Part shown: piece by piece, positions 8,460-17,634 of the stretch
Layout of the letters: each line of letters starts with the position of its first letter
Numbering within the stretch: position 1 is the stretch's first letter
DNA from: UBA2336 sp965227265
GTDB taxonomy: Bacteria; Bacteroidota; Bacteroidia; Cytophagales; Cyclobacteriaceae
Reading direction: 5' to 3'
DNA: 64,000 nt
Assembly: GCA_965227265.1 (NCBI GenBank)
Contig: OZ245738.1
Coordinates: forward strand, 4,041,117 to 4,105,116
The notes under the pieces: model-generated
The model's database searches: none
What the model was told of the DNA's origin: nothing
What the model saw: only the letters and a program-made list of their open reading frames with translations
Position numbers and translations under genes: made by a program

Positions 8460-10346
8460 TTAAATCAATGCGAAAAATAGAAAAATAATCAGTCCCGCCA
8501 CTGCCCAGAAAATGTATCGCTGGATCTTTCCGCCCTGAAAAGAACGGGTGAAGGAGCCAAGTGTTTTAGCCAACCATGCACCCGCATGTACAATTCCGTC
8601 AACGACATAACGATCGAACCATCCGATTCCGTGAGCAACTACAACTTGTGCGTATGCTGTAAAGTGAATGACACCATCAATCCATTTTTTATCCGCGGTT
8701 TCTGTTGCGGAGGCAAGTTTTAAACTTAATCCACCAAATACTTTTTGATAAAAGCTATCCAATCCAAAGCCATGCTGAATAAACGGAATGGTTTTCGGTG
8801 TAGCCTTTTTACTATACATGAGCCAGGCGATTGGTAATGCCAACAGCACTATAATTGCTGAGGTTGTTGAAGCAACCGTACTCGTTTGGGTATTTTTAAA
8901 GGATTGTGTAAACCATCCAACAACATTAAAAGGATTAAAAGATACCATAAACCAACAAGAGGCAACAGCAAGTGCCATCATGGGAATCCGCATAACCCAA
9001 GGCGCTTCATGAACAGGTTCACTTGAACCCGAACCGAAAAAGATAAATCGAATCATTCTGAATGTGTAGAGTACAGTACAAAATGATACCAATAAGATAA
9101 CTCCAACAATTACCCACTTGAATGCAGATACATCAGGCCGGTTCAAGGCTGCCGTAAGAATTGAATCTTTCGAAAGAAATCCGGAGAAGAAGGGTAAACC
9201 TGCGAGCGAAGCACCAGCAATACAAAATGTTATAAAAGTTATCGGGAGTTTTTTTCGTAATCCTCCGAGGTTACGAATGTCCTGTACATCAAGTTTGTTT
9301 TGAATCTGAAGCTGAGAGTGACTTAGTGCATACACGACAGAGCCCGCTGCCAGGAATAAGCCTGCTTTAAAAAATGCATGCGTGAAAAGATGCAGCAATG
9401 CGGCATCTTTCGCTCCAATGCCGACAGCAGCCACCATTAATCCTAATTGAGAAATAGTTGAGTAGGCAAGAATTTTTTTTATGTCAAATTGATTGAGCGC
9501 ACATACTGCCCCGAATAAAGCAGTAGCGCTTCCTGTAATAGTAATTACTGTTAACGAAGTTTCGGTTAACATAGAACTTATACGAATCAATAAAAATATT
9601 CCGGCTGCCACCATGGTAGCTGCATGCAAAAGCGCTGAAACCGGTGTTGGGCCTTCCATTGCATCTGTAAGCCAAGACGATAAAGGCAATTGAGCTGACT
9701 TTCCGATTACTCCGCCAAAAATGCAAAGTACACCAATAGTCTGCCAGTCTGCATTTTGCAACACTAATGATGGCACCATTAAAATTATAATGCCAATAAG
9801 GAAGATTGCATCCCCGATGCGATTGAACAGGAAAGCCCTTTGCGCTGCTTTTGCGGCAGCTGATTTTTCCATCCAATGTCCGATAAGCATATAAGACGCA
9901 AAACCAACAAGTTCCCAAAACATAAAAATTACAATCAAATGCCGGGCTGTTACTATACCTAACATAGCGAAGGTGAAAAATCCGAGCATCGCAAAATATT
10001 TTTTGATTCCCGAATCTCCGGCCATATATCCGGTTGAATAAAGGTGAATGAGAAATGAAACCAGTGTAACTACCATCAGCATTAGCCGAGCTGCCGGATA
10101 GAGTGTGAGATTAAAATCAATATCGTATGTTCCGAGGCGAAACCAAGTTGTTTCGATGAAGATATTTTTGCCCGAGACAAATAGGATAATACTGAATATT
10201 GCTGCAATAAGCATTAATGTACATGCGGTAATACTCACCAGCCAGGAGTATCGTTCTGGAATTATAAAACAAACAACAAAAGAAACAAACGGAAGAATCA
10301 GCGTTAATCCGAATAATAGTTCTGATGTTGAGGTAGTTTGTAACAT
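8460..10346 (-). CDS. nuoL: NADH-quinone oxidoreductase subunit L
   Basis: 628 residues, the distal antiporter-like subunit of complex I with the long lateral C-terminal helix. Clear motifs are FFTFAMLGIVTA and FMFWELVGFASYMLIGHW near residues 125-155, KSAQLPLSSWLTDAMEGPTPV near 214-234, and ILAYSTISQLGLM near 292-304. The C-terminus contains a GLDSFYQKVFGG stretch and a final transmembrane helix. It is adjacent to nuoK with no gap. Confidence 0.96.
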   Translation of the reverse strand: MLQTTSTSELLFGLTLILPFVSFVVCFIIPERYSWLVSITACTLMLIAAIFSIILFVSGKNIFIETTWFRLGTYDIDFNLTLYPAARLMLMVVTLVSFLIHLYSTGYMAGDSGIKKYFAMLGFFTFAMLGIVTARHLIVIFMFWELVGFASYMLIGHWMEKSAAAKAAQRAFLFNRIGDAIFLIGIIILMVPSLVLQNADWQTIGVLCIFGGVIGKSAQLPLSSWLTDAMEGPTPVSALLHAATMVAAGIFLLIRISSMLTETSLTVITITGSATALFGAVCALNQFDIKKILAYSTISQLGLMVAAVGIGAKDAALLHLFTHAFFKAGLFLAAGSVVYALSHSQLQIQNKLDVQDIRNLGGLRKKLPITFITFCIAGASLAGLPFFSGFLSKDSILTAALNRPDVSAFKWVIVGVILLVSFCTVLYTFRMIRFIFFGSGSSEPVHEAPWVMRIPMMALAVASCWFMVSFNPFNVVGWFTQSFKNTQTSTVASTTSAIIVLLALPIAWLMYSKKATPKTIPFIQHGFGLDSFYQKVFGGLSLKLASATETADKKWIDGVIHFTAYAQVVVAHGIGWFDRYVVDGIVHAGAWLAKTLGSFTRSFQGGKIQRYIFWAVAGLIIFLFFALI

Positions 10347-10643
10347 TTAATCTTTTAGTTCGCTAACCTCATCCGGTATAGATGTTTGATAGTATTGGTA
10401 TACTCGAAGCACAAGGGCTAACCCTATAGCCGCTTCACATACAGCCACAACAATAACAAACAAGGAGAAAAATTGCCCGGAAAGAATCTGAGGGTTGTGT
10501 CTATTAAAAACTATGAGGTTAAGGTTGGCGGCATTCAGCATAAGTTCAATGCCCATTAAAACCATAATCGCATTCCGTTTGATGATGATTGTCATCAATC
10601 CTGCTGAAAACAAAATGGCGCTTAAAAACAATGTATGCTCCAT
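10347..10643 (-). CDS. nuoK: NADH-quinone oxidoreductase subunit K
   Basis: 98 residues with three transmembrane helices, the MrpC-like subunit of the complex I membrane arm. Conserved acidic residues sit in the GIELMLNAANLNLI helix near residue 31-45 and in CEAAIGLALVLRVYQ near 68-83, both expected for proton translocation. The gene lies directly between nuoJ (7-base gap) and nuoL. Confidence 0.96.
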   Translation of the reverse strand: MEHTLFLSAILFSAGLMTIIIKRNAIMVLMGIELMLNAANLNLIVFNRHNPQILSGQFFSLFVIVVAVCEAAIGLALVLRVYQYYQTSIPDEVSELKD

Positions 10644-10650
10644 ACTAAGT

Positions 10651-11166
10651 TTACGGCTTTTTAGCGTTAAACGAAGAAGCTGTAACGGCCGCTCCCAATA
10701 AGGCTGCTAATAATAGTATACCCACAACTTCAAAGGCGAGCGCATAATCACTCATCAGCGTAATGCCAATCTTATTAATTGAGTTATGGGATGAAATTTC
10801 AGTTGAATTTTCTTTTTGATAAAAGATTTGTTCAGAAAATAGCTTGGTTAGGATAACCGTCATCAAAAGAAAAATAAACGATGCTCCAAATACATATTGA
10901 TTTTTTACAATCAGTTGTTTTCCTGCCATGCGCGATGTTAACATCACACCAAAGATTATAAGTACCAGAACTCCGCCTGCATAAATTAAGATCTGCGTTA
11001 CGGCAACAAACTCAGCATTATATAAAACAAAGACTCCCGCAAGTGAGAGCAGACAAACGATCAGCATCAATGCCGCATGAAAAACATTTTTCACAAAAAG
11101 TATTCCCAAGGCCGAAAGTCCGGCTAAAGCTTCAAATCCATACAATGTTATGGAAAGAACGTTCAT
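10651..11166 (-). CDS. nuoJ: NADH-quinone oxidoreductase subunit J
   Basis: 171 residues with five predicted transmembrane helices. The family core FVLYNAEFVAVTQILIYAGGVLVLIIFGVML lies near residues 46-76 and forms the conserved TM3 region of NuoJ. The start overlaps the nuoI stop by four bases (ATGA-type), pointing to coupled translation. Confidence 0.95.
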   Translation of the reverse strand: MNVLSITLYGFEALAGLSALGILFVKNVFHAALMLIVCLLSLAGVFVLYNAEFVAVTQILIYAGGVLVLIIFGVMLTSRMAGKQLIVKNQYVFGASFIFLLMTVILTKLFSEQIFYQKENSTEISSHNSINKIGITLMSDYALAFEVVGILLLAALLGAAVTASSFNAKKP

Positions 11167-11831
11167 GCTCCGGGCGGTTTAATTTTGGGTTTGAAAACAG
11201 GTCGCGCTGGCTTGGCTGATTCACCAAACGCTGGAGTTGTATTTGTAGCTTGTTGAGCTGCTTTTGTTTTCTGTTGGTCTTCCAGGAGTTGTTTCTTCTC
11301 AGCAATTTCTTCTGTGCTCATCTCCGCGAATGCGTAGTTATGCTCACGGATATCAAACACACTGAAATCATACGTCTTTGTCATTGTCAGACATTCTGTC
11401 GGGCATACGGTTGTGCATAATCCGCAGAAGCAGCATTTACCCATATCGATATCAAACTTCGCAGCATAAATTCGTTTGGGTGTTCCGTCTGAAGTCCGAC
11501 CAATTTCTTCGGTAGCCTTAATGGGCTCAATGGTAATGCAGTTTACCGGACAAATCTTCGCGCACTTATCGCACACAATACAATCATCAATTTCGTTGTG
11601 CAGTTTATATCGGCCGATATCCGGAACGGGCAACGAAACATGAGGATATTGAATTGTGGCAATGCCTTCCTGCTGCTCAAAGTACTTGGAACTTTGGATA
11701 GCGTGATTAGTCGCGTTCTTGCGAGCTTTCAGGATGTGTTTGAACGTAAGATTTAATCCACTCAGCAAGGAGCGGGTTGCATCCATCACATTACCCCAAT
11801 AACCGGTTTGTTGTTCCATCGATTGGAACAA
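11163..11831 (-). CDS. nuoI: NADH-quinone oxidoreductase subunit I (2x 4Fe-4S ferredoxin)
   Basis: 222 residues. Two CxxCxxCxxxCP clusters, CIVCDKCAKICP near 84-95 and CCFCGLCTTVCP near 132-143, bind the N6a/N6b iron-sulfur centres that carry electrons toward quinone. The last 50 residues form a charged, Ala/Pro/Lys-rich tail (QQKTKAAQQATN, then KPKIKPPGA) beyond the conserved domain. Upstream, where nuoH would usually adjoin, a histidine kinase gene intervenes; the gap to it is 36 bases. Confidence 0.94.
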   Translation of the reverse strand: MFQSMEQQTGYWGNVMDATRSLLSGLNLTFKHILKARKNATNHAIQSSKYFEQQEGIATIQYPHVSLPVPDIGRYKLHNEIDDCIVCDKCAKICPVNCITIEPIKATEEIGRTSDGTPKRIYAAKFDIDMGKCCFCGLCTTVCPTECLTMTKTYDFSVFDIREHNYAFAEMSTEEIAEKKQLLEDQQKTKAAQQATNTTPAFGESAKPARPVFKPKIKPPGA

Positions 11832-11867
11832 AAATACATTAAAAGATGCGAAACTTGGGAGTTGTGG

Positions 11868-13934
11868 TTAAGCCTTTGGAAGCGTAAACCAGAAGGTGCT
11901 TCCTTTATCGAGATTACTTTCAACCCAGATACGACCGCCATTCTTTTCAACAAATTCCTTACAGAGAATTAGTCCTAGGCCAGTTCCTTTTTCGTTGGCT
12001 GTACCGCGCGTGCTGTATGGATTTACTTTGTCAAATAGTTTTTTCTGGATGTCTTCAGGCATACCGATACCATTATCCCTAACCGAGACTAAAAGCTCAT
12101 TGCCCTTAGCTTCAGCGGCTACGGTAATTTCACCTCCGTCATTGGTAAACTTAATGGCATTTGTAATCAGGTTACGGATTACCAGGTTAATCGTATTACT
12201 GTCGGCATAGCCAATAGCAGTTTCCGGAACACGATTGACCATGTTCACATGCTTGGTCTGAATTGAGCCTAATAGCTCAATGTTCTCATCCACAATTTTT
12301 TTCAATTGAACGTTGCCTGCCTGCAGGTGCATTTTATCCATTTGCAATACGGTCCAATCGAGCAGGTTATTCATCAGTGACCGGGTGTGATGGAAGCGGG
12401 TCTTCAATTCTTTAATGGCTACCGGTAACTCTTCAGCTGAGATAGCCCCTTTATCGAGCAGGTCCATTATTCCGGCCAATGCATTAATCGGTGAACGAAG
12501 ATCATGCGAAATGATAGAGAAGAATTTGTCCTTTACTTCATTCAGCTGCTCAAGCTCTTCGCTGCGTTTTTGCATCTCTTCCTGATGCTGCAGTAATAAG
12601 AGATTTATTTGTTTTCTACGCTGACCGCTCCGGTAAACGGTAACGAGTAAGATTGCGCTCAACGCTACAACCACTACAAGAATATTACTGATGAACTCGC
12701 TTTTCTTAAGCCTTGAAATACGGTCTTCCTCTTGTTCTGTAAGTACCGTTATTTTATCATCCAGTGTTTCTGTTTCAAAACCTATTTGATCGCGCAAGAT
12801 TTTCTGTTGAATTTCATTGCTGTACAAACTGTCTTCCAGTGCATGAAATTGTTTAAAATAGCTTAGTGCTTTTTTATTATCTCCTTTTGTTTCCCATAAT
12901 GCAGCCAGTAATTTGTAACAGGAAATTTCGATAACCCGGGCTTTAACTTCTTTTGCTATTCCCAAGGCTTTCGTGGTATAGTTCAGCGCTTCATCTGTTT
13001 TCCCCTGTTTTTGGTATACAGTTGCTCTTCCCAATTCAACTTCAGCAATGCCGAATTCATTCGCTACCAGGTTCTGCAATTTAAACGTTGAATCATAGTA
13101 GGCTAATGCATTATTGTAGTTCTTTTTGCCAAGATAAGCTTTAGCGATTTTTGAAAAAGTTTTGGATTGATCTTCCCGTAAGCTAACCGAACCGCCATTT
13201 TCTAAAAGTTTGTTTGATTCTGATACCGACAGATTTAAATAGTACAATGCAGAATCGTATTCCTCCATTCTAAGTTTGACATCACCAATTTCATGTAATG
13301 AATAAGGCTCACCTTCGTCATCATCAATAGCCTTACTGATGTCACGGGAAGCTCTGAGGTGTTTTAATGCAATCTCGTGTTGACCAAGTTCTTTGAAAAC
13401 TCTTCCCAAATTGTGCAGGGAGATGTTGGCAACTACTGAATCGGCACGGTTACGGGAAGCTTTCTTTAGAACTTTAAAAGCGTATGTGAGAAAGTAATAG
13501 GCCTCATCATACTCACCGAGTTCGTAGTAATAATTTCCAATGTTGTTGTGACTTCGGGCAATGGCAATGCTATCCTTGCTGGATATCGCGCCCTGTAACC
13601 CAATCGTCTCGTATTTTAATGCGTTGGGATAATCTCCTTTGTAGGAATAATTTTGGGCAAGTCTTTGTGCGGCTCTTTGCTTAAGCTGGTAATTTTTATT
13701 CTTTTCCGCGATCTCAATAGCGCTGGTTGAATATTGAAGACTTTTTGCAAAGTCCTTGAAAGCATACAAATCTGCCAGCCTGATAAAGGCATTGACCCGT
13801 GTTGTATCTGCAATTCCCTGAGAAATCACCTGCTCCAGGCTGTCAATCTCTTTGTTGGATTGCGCGATAGAATTAATTGAGCTACCGCTTATCAGCAATA
13901 GCGTTACGATTAGTATGTAGCCTCTTTTTCTCAC
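11868..13934 (-). CDS. TPR-repeat transmembrane sensor histidine kinase
   Basis: 688 residues from the GTG chosen here. That GTG overlaps the nuoH stop as GTGA and gives a standard signal sequence, MRKRGYILIVTLLLISG; the longer frame from 13964 would overlap nuoH by 34 bases. Order: signal peptide, periplasmic tetratricopeptide repeats (about 35-380), one transmembrane helix near 415-435, a coiled coil, a HisKA domain with FFSIISHDLRSPINAL (His near 478), and a HATPase_c domain with NLITNAIKFT, DNGIGMPE and GTGLGLILC. There is no receiver domain and no response regulator adjoins. The ligand is unknown. Its place inside the nuo series is unusual. Confidence 0.9.
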   Translation of the reverse strand: MRKRGYILIVTLLLISGSSINSIAQSNKEIDSLEQVISQGIADTTRVNAFIRLADLYAFKDFAKSLQYSTSAIEIAEKNKNYQLKQRAAQRLAQNYSYKGDYPNALKYETIGLQGAISSKDSIAIARSHNNIGNYYYELGEYDEAYYFLTYAFKVLKKASRNRADSVVANISLHNLGRVFKELGQHEIALKHLRASRDISKAIDDDEGEPYSLHEIGDVKLRMEEYDSALYYLNLSVSESNKLLENGGSVSLREDQSKTFSKIAKAYLGKKNYNNALAYYDSTFKLQNLVANEFGIAEVELGRATVYQKQGKTDEALNYTTKALGIAKEVKARVIEISCYKLLAALWETKGDNKKALSYFKQFHALEDSLYSNEIQQKILRDQIGFETETLDDKITVLTEQEEDRISRLKKSEFISNILVVVVALSAILLVTVYRSGQRRKQINLLLLQHQEEMQKRSEELEQLNEVKDKFFSIISHDLRSPINALAGIMDLLDKGAISAEELPVAIKELKTRFHHTRSLMNNLLDWTVLQMDKMHLQAGNVQLKKIVDENIELLGSIQTKHVNMVNRVPETAIGYADSNTINLVIRNLITNAIKFTNDGGEITVAAEAKGNELLVSVRDNGIGMPEDIQKKLFDKVNPYSTRGTANEKGTGLGLILCKEFVEKNGGRIWVESNLDKGSTFWFTLPKA

Positions 13935-15016
13935 AATACGACTGTCAATCTCCAAAATCCGCACAAAATAACCAAAGCAAGGCTAACCGGAGTTAAATAT
14001 TTCCAACTTAATTTCATCAATTGGTCAATCCGAAGCCTTGGGAAAGTCCAGCGAACCCAAATCTGTAGTCCAACAAACATCAATGATTTGCTCATCAGCC
14101 AGAAAATTCCCCAAGCCATACCTACGAAGTTTCCGGCCTCTCCGGTTGTCCAATCGGCCAATTTTATTGCCCCCATGTTAGGAAGGGGTGTTGACCAGCT
14201 TCCGAAAAACAACACCGTACCAAGCACACTTACCAAGAGCATCATCGCATATTCCGATAACATGATGGATGCCCAGCGGAAGCCAGAATATTCAGTATGA
14301 TAACCACTCACAAGTTCTGATTCAGCAATCGGCAGATCGAAAGGAGCGCGGTTTGATTCGGCCAGCGAAGCAATGAAAAAGATAATCCAGGCAACGAAAA
14401 GCAACGGCATTCTAAAAATATTCCATGTCAGAAATCCACCTACGACAGAAACCGATTCACCCCAAGAGCTTACGCCAAGGAAATATTGATCACAGGTTGA
14501 AAGATGGCTTTGCTGATACGAAATCTCCTGAAGGTCGAGCGTCTGGCAAACCATACAAACGCACAGTACAGATAATCCAAGGGGAATTTCATATGAAATA
14601 ATTTGTGCTACAGCCCGAAATGTTCCGAGTGTACTGTACTTATTGTTTGAACTCCAGCCGGCAATCAGAATACCAATAACATCCAGTGAAACAACTGCAA
14701 GTAAAAAGAATACCCCCGAATGAATGCCCGAACCTGGCCATGCTGGGCCTAACGGGATTACCGCAAAGCCAACAAACACGGCAAGGAAAATTATGAAGGG
14801 AGCAATTTTGAATAAGATCCGATCGGCCTTTGCCGGAACAATGTCTTCTTTCTGAATAAGCTTGATAAAATCTGCAACCGACTGAATAATACCATACGGC
14901 CCTGTTTCCATAGGTCCGAGCCGATCTTGTATAAAGGCAGAAATCTTCCGTTCGGCATAAATGACGATCAGGGTATAGAACAGAATAAAAGGAAGAATAA
15001 AAAGGAGTGTACTCAA
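13931..15016 (-). CDS. nuoH: NADH-quinone oxidoreductase subunit H
   Basis: 361 residues, the membrane subunit that links the peripheral and membrane arms and helps form the quinone site. Family motifs: IYAERKISAFIQDRLGP near 20-36, IKLIQKEDIVPA near 52-63, and SLAESNRAPFDLPIAESELVSGYHTEYS near 222-249. The only start that fits the family is a TTG at 15016; the N-terminus is about ten residues shorter than usual. nuoA-G are not upstream; murI is. The stop overlaps the histidine kinase start (GTGA). Confidence 0.93.
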   Translation of the reverse strand: MSTLLFILPFILFYTLIVIYAERKISAFIQDRLGPMETGPYGIIQSVADFIKLIQKEDIVPAKADRILFKIAPFIIFLAVFVGFAVIPLGPAWPGSGIHSGVFFLLAVVSLDVIGILIAGWSSNNKYSTLGTFRAVAQIISYEIPLGLSVLCVCMVCQTLDLQEISYQQSHLSTCDQYFLGVSSWGESVSVVGGFLTWNIFRMPLLFVAWIIFFIASLAESNRAPFDLPIAESELVSGYHTEYSGFRWASIMLSEYAMMLLVSVLGTVLFFGSWSTPLPNMGAIKLADWTTGEAGNFVGMAWGIFWLMSKSLMFVGLQIWVRWTFPRLRIDQLMKLSWKYLTPVSLALVILCGFWRLTVVL

Positions 15017-15057
15017 CTCACGGGATTATCACTCGAAATTGGCAAAAAAACTGATGC

Positions 15058-15873
15058 TTAAGAACCCCAGAGCGGATGTTTTTCAAGATTTACTTGCTCA
15101 TGAAAGAAAAGGCGGGTAGATGCTTCAAATGAAGAAGTGTAATCCGATACGAGAAATTGATGCGTTACCGGTCCGATACCCGGATTGAGCAGCTTACTTT
15201 CTTCCAGATGCTGCTTTAATGCTTTCGCCACAACCTCTGAAGAATCGAGAATTGTCATCTTATCGCCATAGAACTGGTTGATCTCTTTTTTGATCAAAGG
15301 ATAATGTGTGCAGGCAAGGATCAATGCTTCAATATTTTGCAGCTCAGGATCGTTGAGATATTGTCCGATGATTTCGTGGCTGATCTTATTATCAAAAAAC
15401 CCTTCTTCGATCATAGGCGCGAGAAGCGGTGTGGCAAGCGAATGCAGTGTTATTTTCTCGCGTGCTTCTTCAATCTTGCGCTGATACACACCAGATTGAA
15501 CAGTGCGTTTTGTGCCGACTAAACCAACATGTCTGCCAGCATAGTTATCAAGTACAAGCTCAACCATTGGATCGATAACATTGATAATCTTTACCGACCG
15601 TACGTATTCTTTTAATAATTCATACGCTGCTGAGCTGGCTGAATTGCAAGCAATCACAATCACTTTGCAGCCCTTCATTAAAAGTACATCGGCAATCTTT
15701 ATCGAATATGCCTGAATGGCGGCTTCTGATTTATCACCATACGGAAGATGAGCAGTATCGCCAAAGTACACCAGACTTTCATTAGGCAAAAGCTCCTGAA
15801 TGGCATGTGCTACGGTTAGTCCGCCAATGCCACTGTCAAAAATTCCAATAGGTGCGCTTGCTGATGTATTCAA
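15058..15873 (-). CDS. murI: Glutamate racemase
   Basis: About 271 residues; converts L- to D-glutamate for peptidoglycan. Both catalytic cysteines are present: VIACNSASSAAY and ALILACTHYPLI; PIGIFDSGIGGLTVAH opens the domain. The start is uncertain. The longest frame (16005) overlaps the upstream gene, and an ATG at 15912 lies inside a terminator hairpin. I chose the TTG at 15873, which puts PIGIFDSG eight residues in, as in relatives. Replacing it by 15912 would add MGFFVLLAVNHFT. Confidence 0.88.
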   Translation of the reverse strand: MNTSASAPIGIFDSGIGGLTVAHAIQELLPNESLVYFGDTAHLPYGDKSEAAIQAYSIKIADVLLMKGCKVIVIACNSASSAAYELLKEYVRSVKIINVIDPMVELVLDNYAGRHVGLVGTKRTVQSGVYQRKIEEAREKITLHSLATPLLAPMIEEGFFDNKISHEIIGQYLNDPELQNIEALILACTHYPLIKKEINQFYGDKMTILDSSEVVAKALKQHLEESKLLNPGIGPVTHQFLVSDYTSSFEASTRLFFHEQVNLEKHPLWGS

Positions 15874-15889
15874 AGTAAAATGATTGACC

Positions 15890-15928
15890 GCAAGTAAAAC
15901 AAAGAACCCCATAGAATCTATGGGGTTC
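15890..15928 (-). terminator. Rho-independent terminator of the zinc-ribbon membrane protein gene
   Basis: On the minus strand a perfect inverted repeat of 12-base arms (GAACCCCATAGA, one base, TCTATGGGGTTC) is followed by TTTGTTTTACTT. It begins 22 bases after the stop at 15950 and lies before the probable murI start, so the two genes are likely separate transcripts or linked only by readthrough. Confidence 0.75.
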
Positions 15929-15949
15929 CCGATTAAATGTCGAAGTTTT

Positions 15950-16693
15950 CTATGCTTTGGGCTGATGTACGTGCAATGGACCAAGCACCAATTCGCTGGC
16001 CTCACGGTGATTGCAATATCCGCACTTATAATGCTTAATCAATAAGCCGCCTTCTGTTACCGTAGGCTGAACTTTAATTTCTTCACGTTCCATGCGAAGC
16101 GTGTAGTATCCGCAATTAGAACATTGTTCTGCATGCTGATATGAATTATATTTTTCAATTCTTTTGAAACCTGTTTTTTCATCCAACCACACATCGTAGT
16201 CAACGGAGTGGATGTTTGCCTCTTCCTCAATCATTTCGGCATCCATGTAGGCATCTTCCTCTTCTTCACTCAGCTTGCGCATTGCATTTCCGGTTGGGGA
16301 AATCCGTGGCGTATTCCGCAGCTTGTCGAGGCGTTTCTCCAGGTATTTTGGATAGTAAATACGCAATAGGCTGAAAAATATAAAGTATAGGATAAAAGCA
16401 GCGCTTACAGCGATAAACAGGCGGACCCAGAAGAAAATCATTCCGCTCTCAATTTTATGGGTAGCAAGGGTGTTGCCAAAGAAAGCCACCGCGATGATAA
16501 AGCACATGATCGTGTATCCGAAATACTTGATTTCGTGCAAATTGATGTAGTCGTATTTGTCTTTGTATTCCTTTACCTGCATGGCCCGGAACTCGTGGTA
16601 TAGAAATATGAGCACGCCAATGCCTATAAAGGCAATGGAAATGCGGAGCATATAGAAATTCCAGGTAATGAGAAAGCCTTCAATTGATTCCAT
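15950..16693 (-). CDS. Membrane protein with C-terminal zinc ribbon, unknown function
   Basis: 247 residues. Three transmembrane helices (about 13-31, 57-76 and 86-112) are followed by a basic stretch, an acidic stretch (LSEEEEDAYMDAEMIEEEA) and a zinc-ribbon-like domain with CSNCGYY near 190-196 and CGYCNHRE near 224-231. The ribbon is probably cytoplasmic. I recognise no named family. An exact -7 element lies 23 bases upstream and a strong terminator follows, so it seems to be a one-gene unit. Confidence 0.75.
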   Translation of the reverse strand: MESIEGFLITWNFYMLRISIAFIGIGVLIFLYHEFRAMQVKEYKDKYDYINLHEIKYFGYTIMCFIIAVAFFGNTLATHKIESGMIFFWVRLFIAVSAAFILYFIFFSLLRIYYPKYLEKRLDKLRNTPRISPTGNAMRKLSEEEEDAYMDAEMIEEEANIHSVDYDVWLDEKTGFKRIEKYNSYQHAEQCSNCGYYTLRMEREEIKVQPTVTEGGLLIKHYKCGYCNHREASELVLGPLHVHQPKA

Positions 16694-16716
16694 AAGGGTT
16701 TAAGGGTTTTGGTCAC

Positions 16717-16724
16717 CAAAAATA
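16717..16724 (-). promoter_or_regulatory. -7 promoter element of the zinc-ribbon membrane protein gene
   Basis: Reads TATTTTTG on the minus strand, an exact TAnnTTTG match, 23 bases before the ATG at 16693. A clear -33 box at 19-base spacing is not seen. The 125-base gap to fabI must hold divergent promoters; on the plus strand TATAATTG at 16790-16797 is a one-mismatch candidate for fabI. Confidence 0.45.
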
Positions 16725-16818
16725 TCAAAATCTTCAGAACTTCGCTATTCCTGAAAACATCTTGTTTTTACCTCTCCCGGACTTATTTGTATAATTGTGG
16801 CATAAACTTGAAAAAAAC

Positions 16819-17622
16819 ATGGGTTATAATCTATTAAAAGGCAAACGAGGTATCATCACCGGAGCATTGGACGAGAACTCAATTGCCTGGAAAGTTGCTT
16901 TAAAGGCACATGAAGAGGGTGCCACCTTTGTATTAACAAACGCCCCGATTGCCATGCGCATGGGTGAAATAAACAAGCTGGCTGAGCAGACAGGATCCAA
17001 AATTATTCCTGCGGATGCGACCAGTGTTGAAGACCTTACGAAACTATACACAGAATCAATGGCTCACCTCGGTGGCAAAATTGATTTCGTTCTGCATTCT
17101 ATTGGTATGAGCGTTAATATCCGCAAGAACATTCCCTATACCGAATTGAATTACGATTTTTATCAGAAGGGGATCGATGTGTCTGCGCTAACCCTGCACA
17201 AGATGCTGGCCGTTGCACATAAGCTGGACGCATTGAATCAGCACGCTTCGGTAGTCGCCTTAACCTATATCGCTGCACAGAAAGTATATCCGTTTTATAC
17301 AGATATGGCCGATATTAAAGCGATGCTTGAGAGCATTGCCCGTACGTTTGGCTACCATTATGGCAAGCATAAGCAGGTACGGATTAACACCGTATCTCAG
17401 TCTCCTACAAAAACAACTGCCGGTGGCGGAATAAAAGGCTTTACAGAGTTCTATGATTTTGCGCAACAGCAATCTCCCCTCGGCAACGCGAGCGCAGAAG
17501 ATTGTGCTAACTATTGTATAACCTTGTTCAGTGACCTAACAAGAATGGTGACCATGCAAAATCTGTATCACGATGGTGGTTACTCTTCAACCGGAGTTAG
17601 CTCGGAGCAGCTTACGAAATAG
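16819..17622 (+). CDS. fabI: Enoyl-[acyl-carrier-protein] reductase (NADH)
   Basis: 267 residues from the ATG read as MGYNLLKGKRGIITG; an upstream in-frame TTG adds eight atypical residues and was not used. It catalyses the last reduction of each fatty-acid elongation cycle. The short-chain dehydrogenase fold is clear: the nucleotide site near residues 10-25 (ALDENSIAWKVA), FVLHSIG near 88-94, and the FabI-type Y-x6-K catalytic pair in FYTDMADIK near 158-166. It diverges from the zinc-ribbon gene and precedes ispE by 12 bases. Confidence 0.95.
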   Translation: MGYNLLKGKRGIITGALDENSIAWKVALKAHEEGATFVLTNAPIAMRMGEINKLAEQTGSKIIPADATSVEDLTKLYTESMAHLGGKIDFVLHSIGMSVNIRKNIPYTELNYDFYQKGIDVSALTLHKMLAVAHKLDALNQHASVVALTYIAAQKVYPFYTDMADIKAMLESIARTFGYHYGKHKQVRINTVSQSPTKTTAGGGIKGFTEFYDFAQQQSPLGNASAEDCANYCITLFSDLTRMVTMQNLYHDGGYSSTGVSSEQLTK

Positions 17623-17634
17623 CATTCGTAAATC

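Noticed and set aside
9484..9918. 144-residue minus-strand frame within nuoL
   Set aside because: Overlaps the clearly coding nuoL in another frame and has a Cys/Tyr-rich composition typical of shadow frames.
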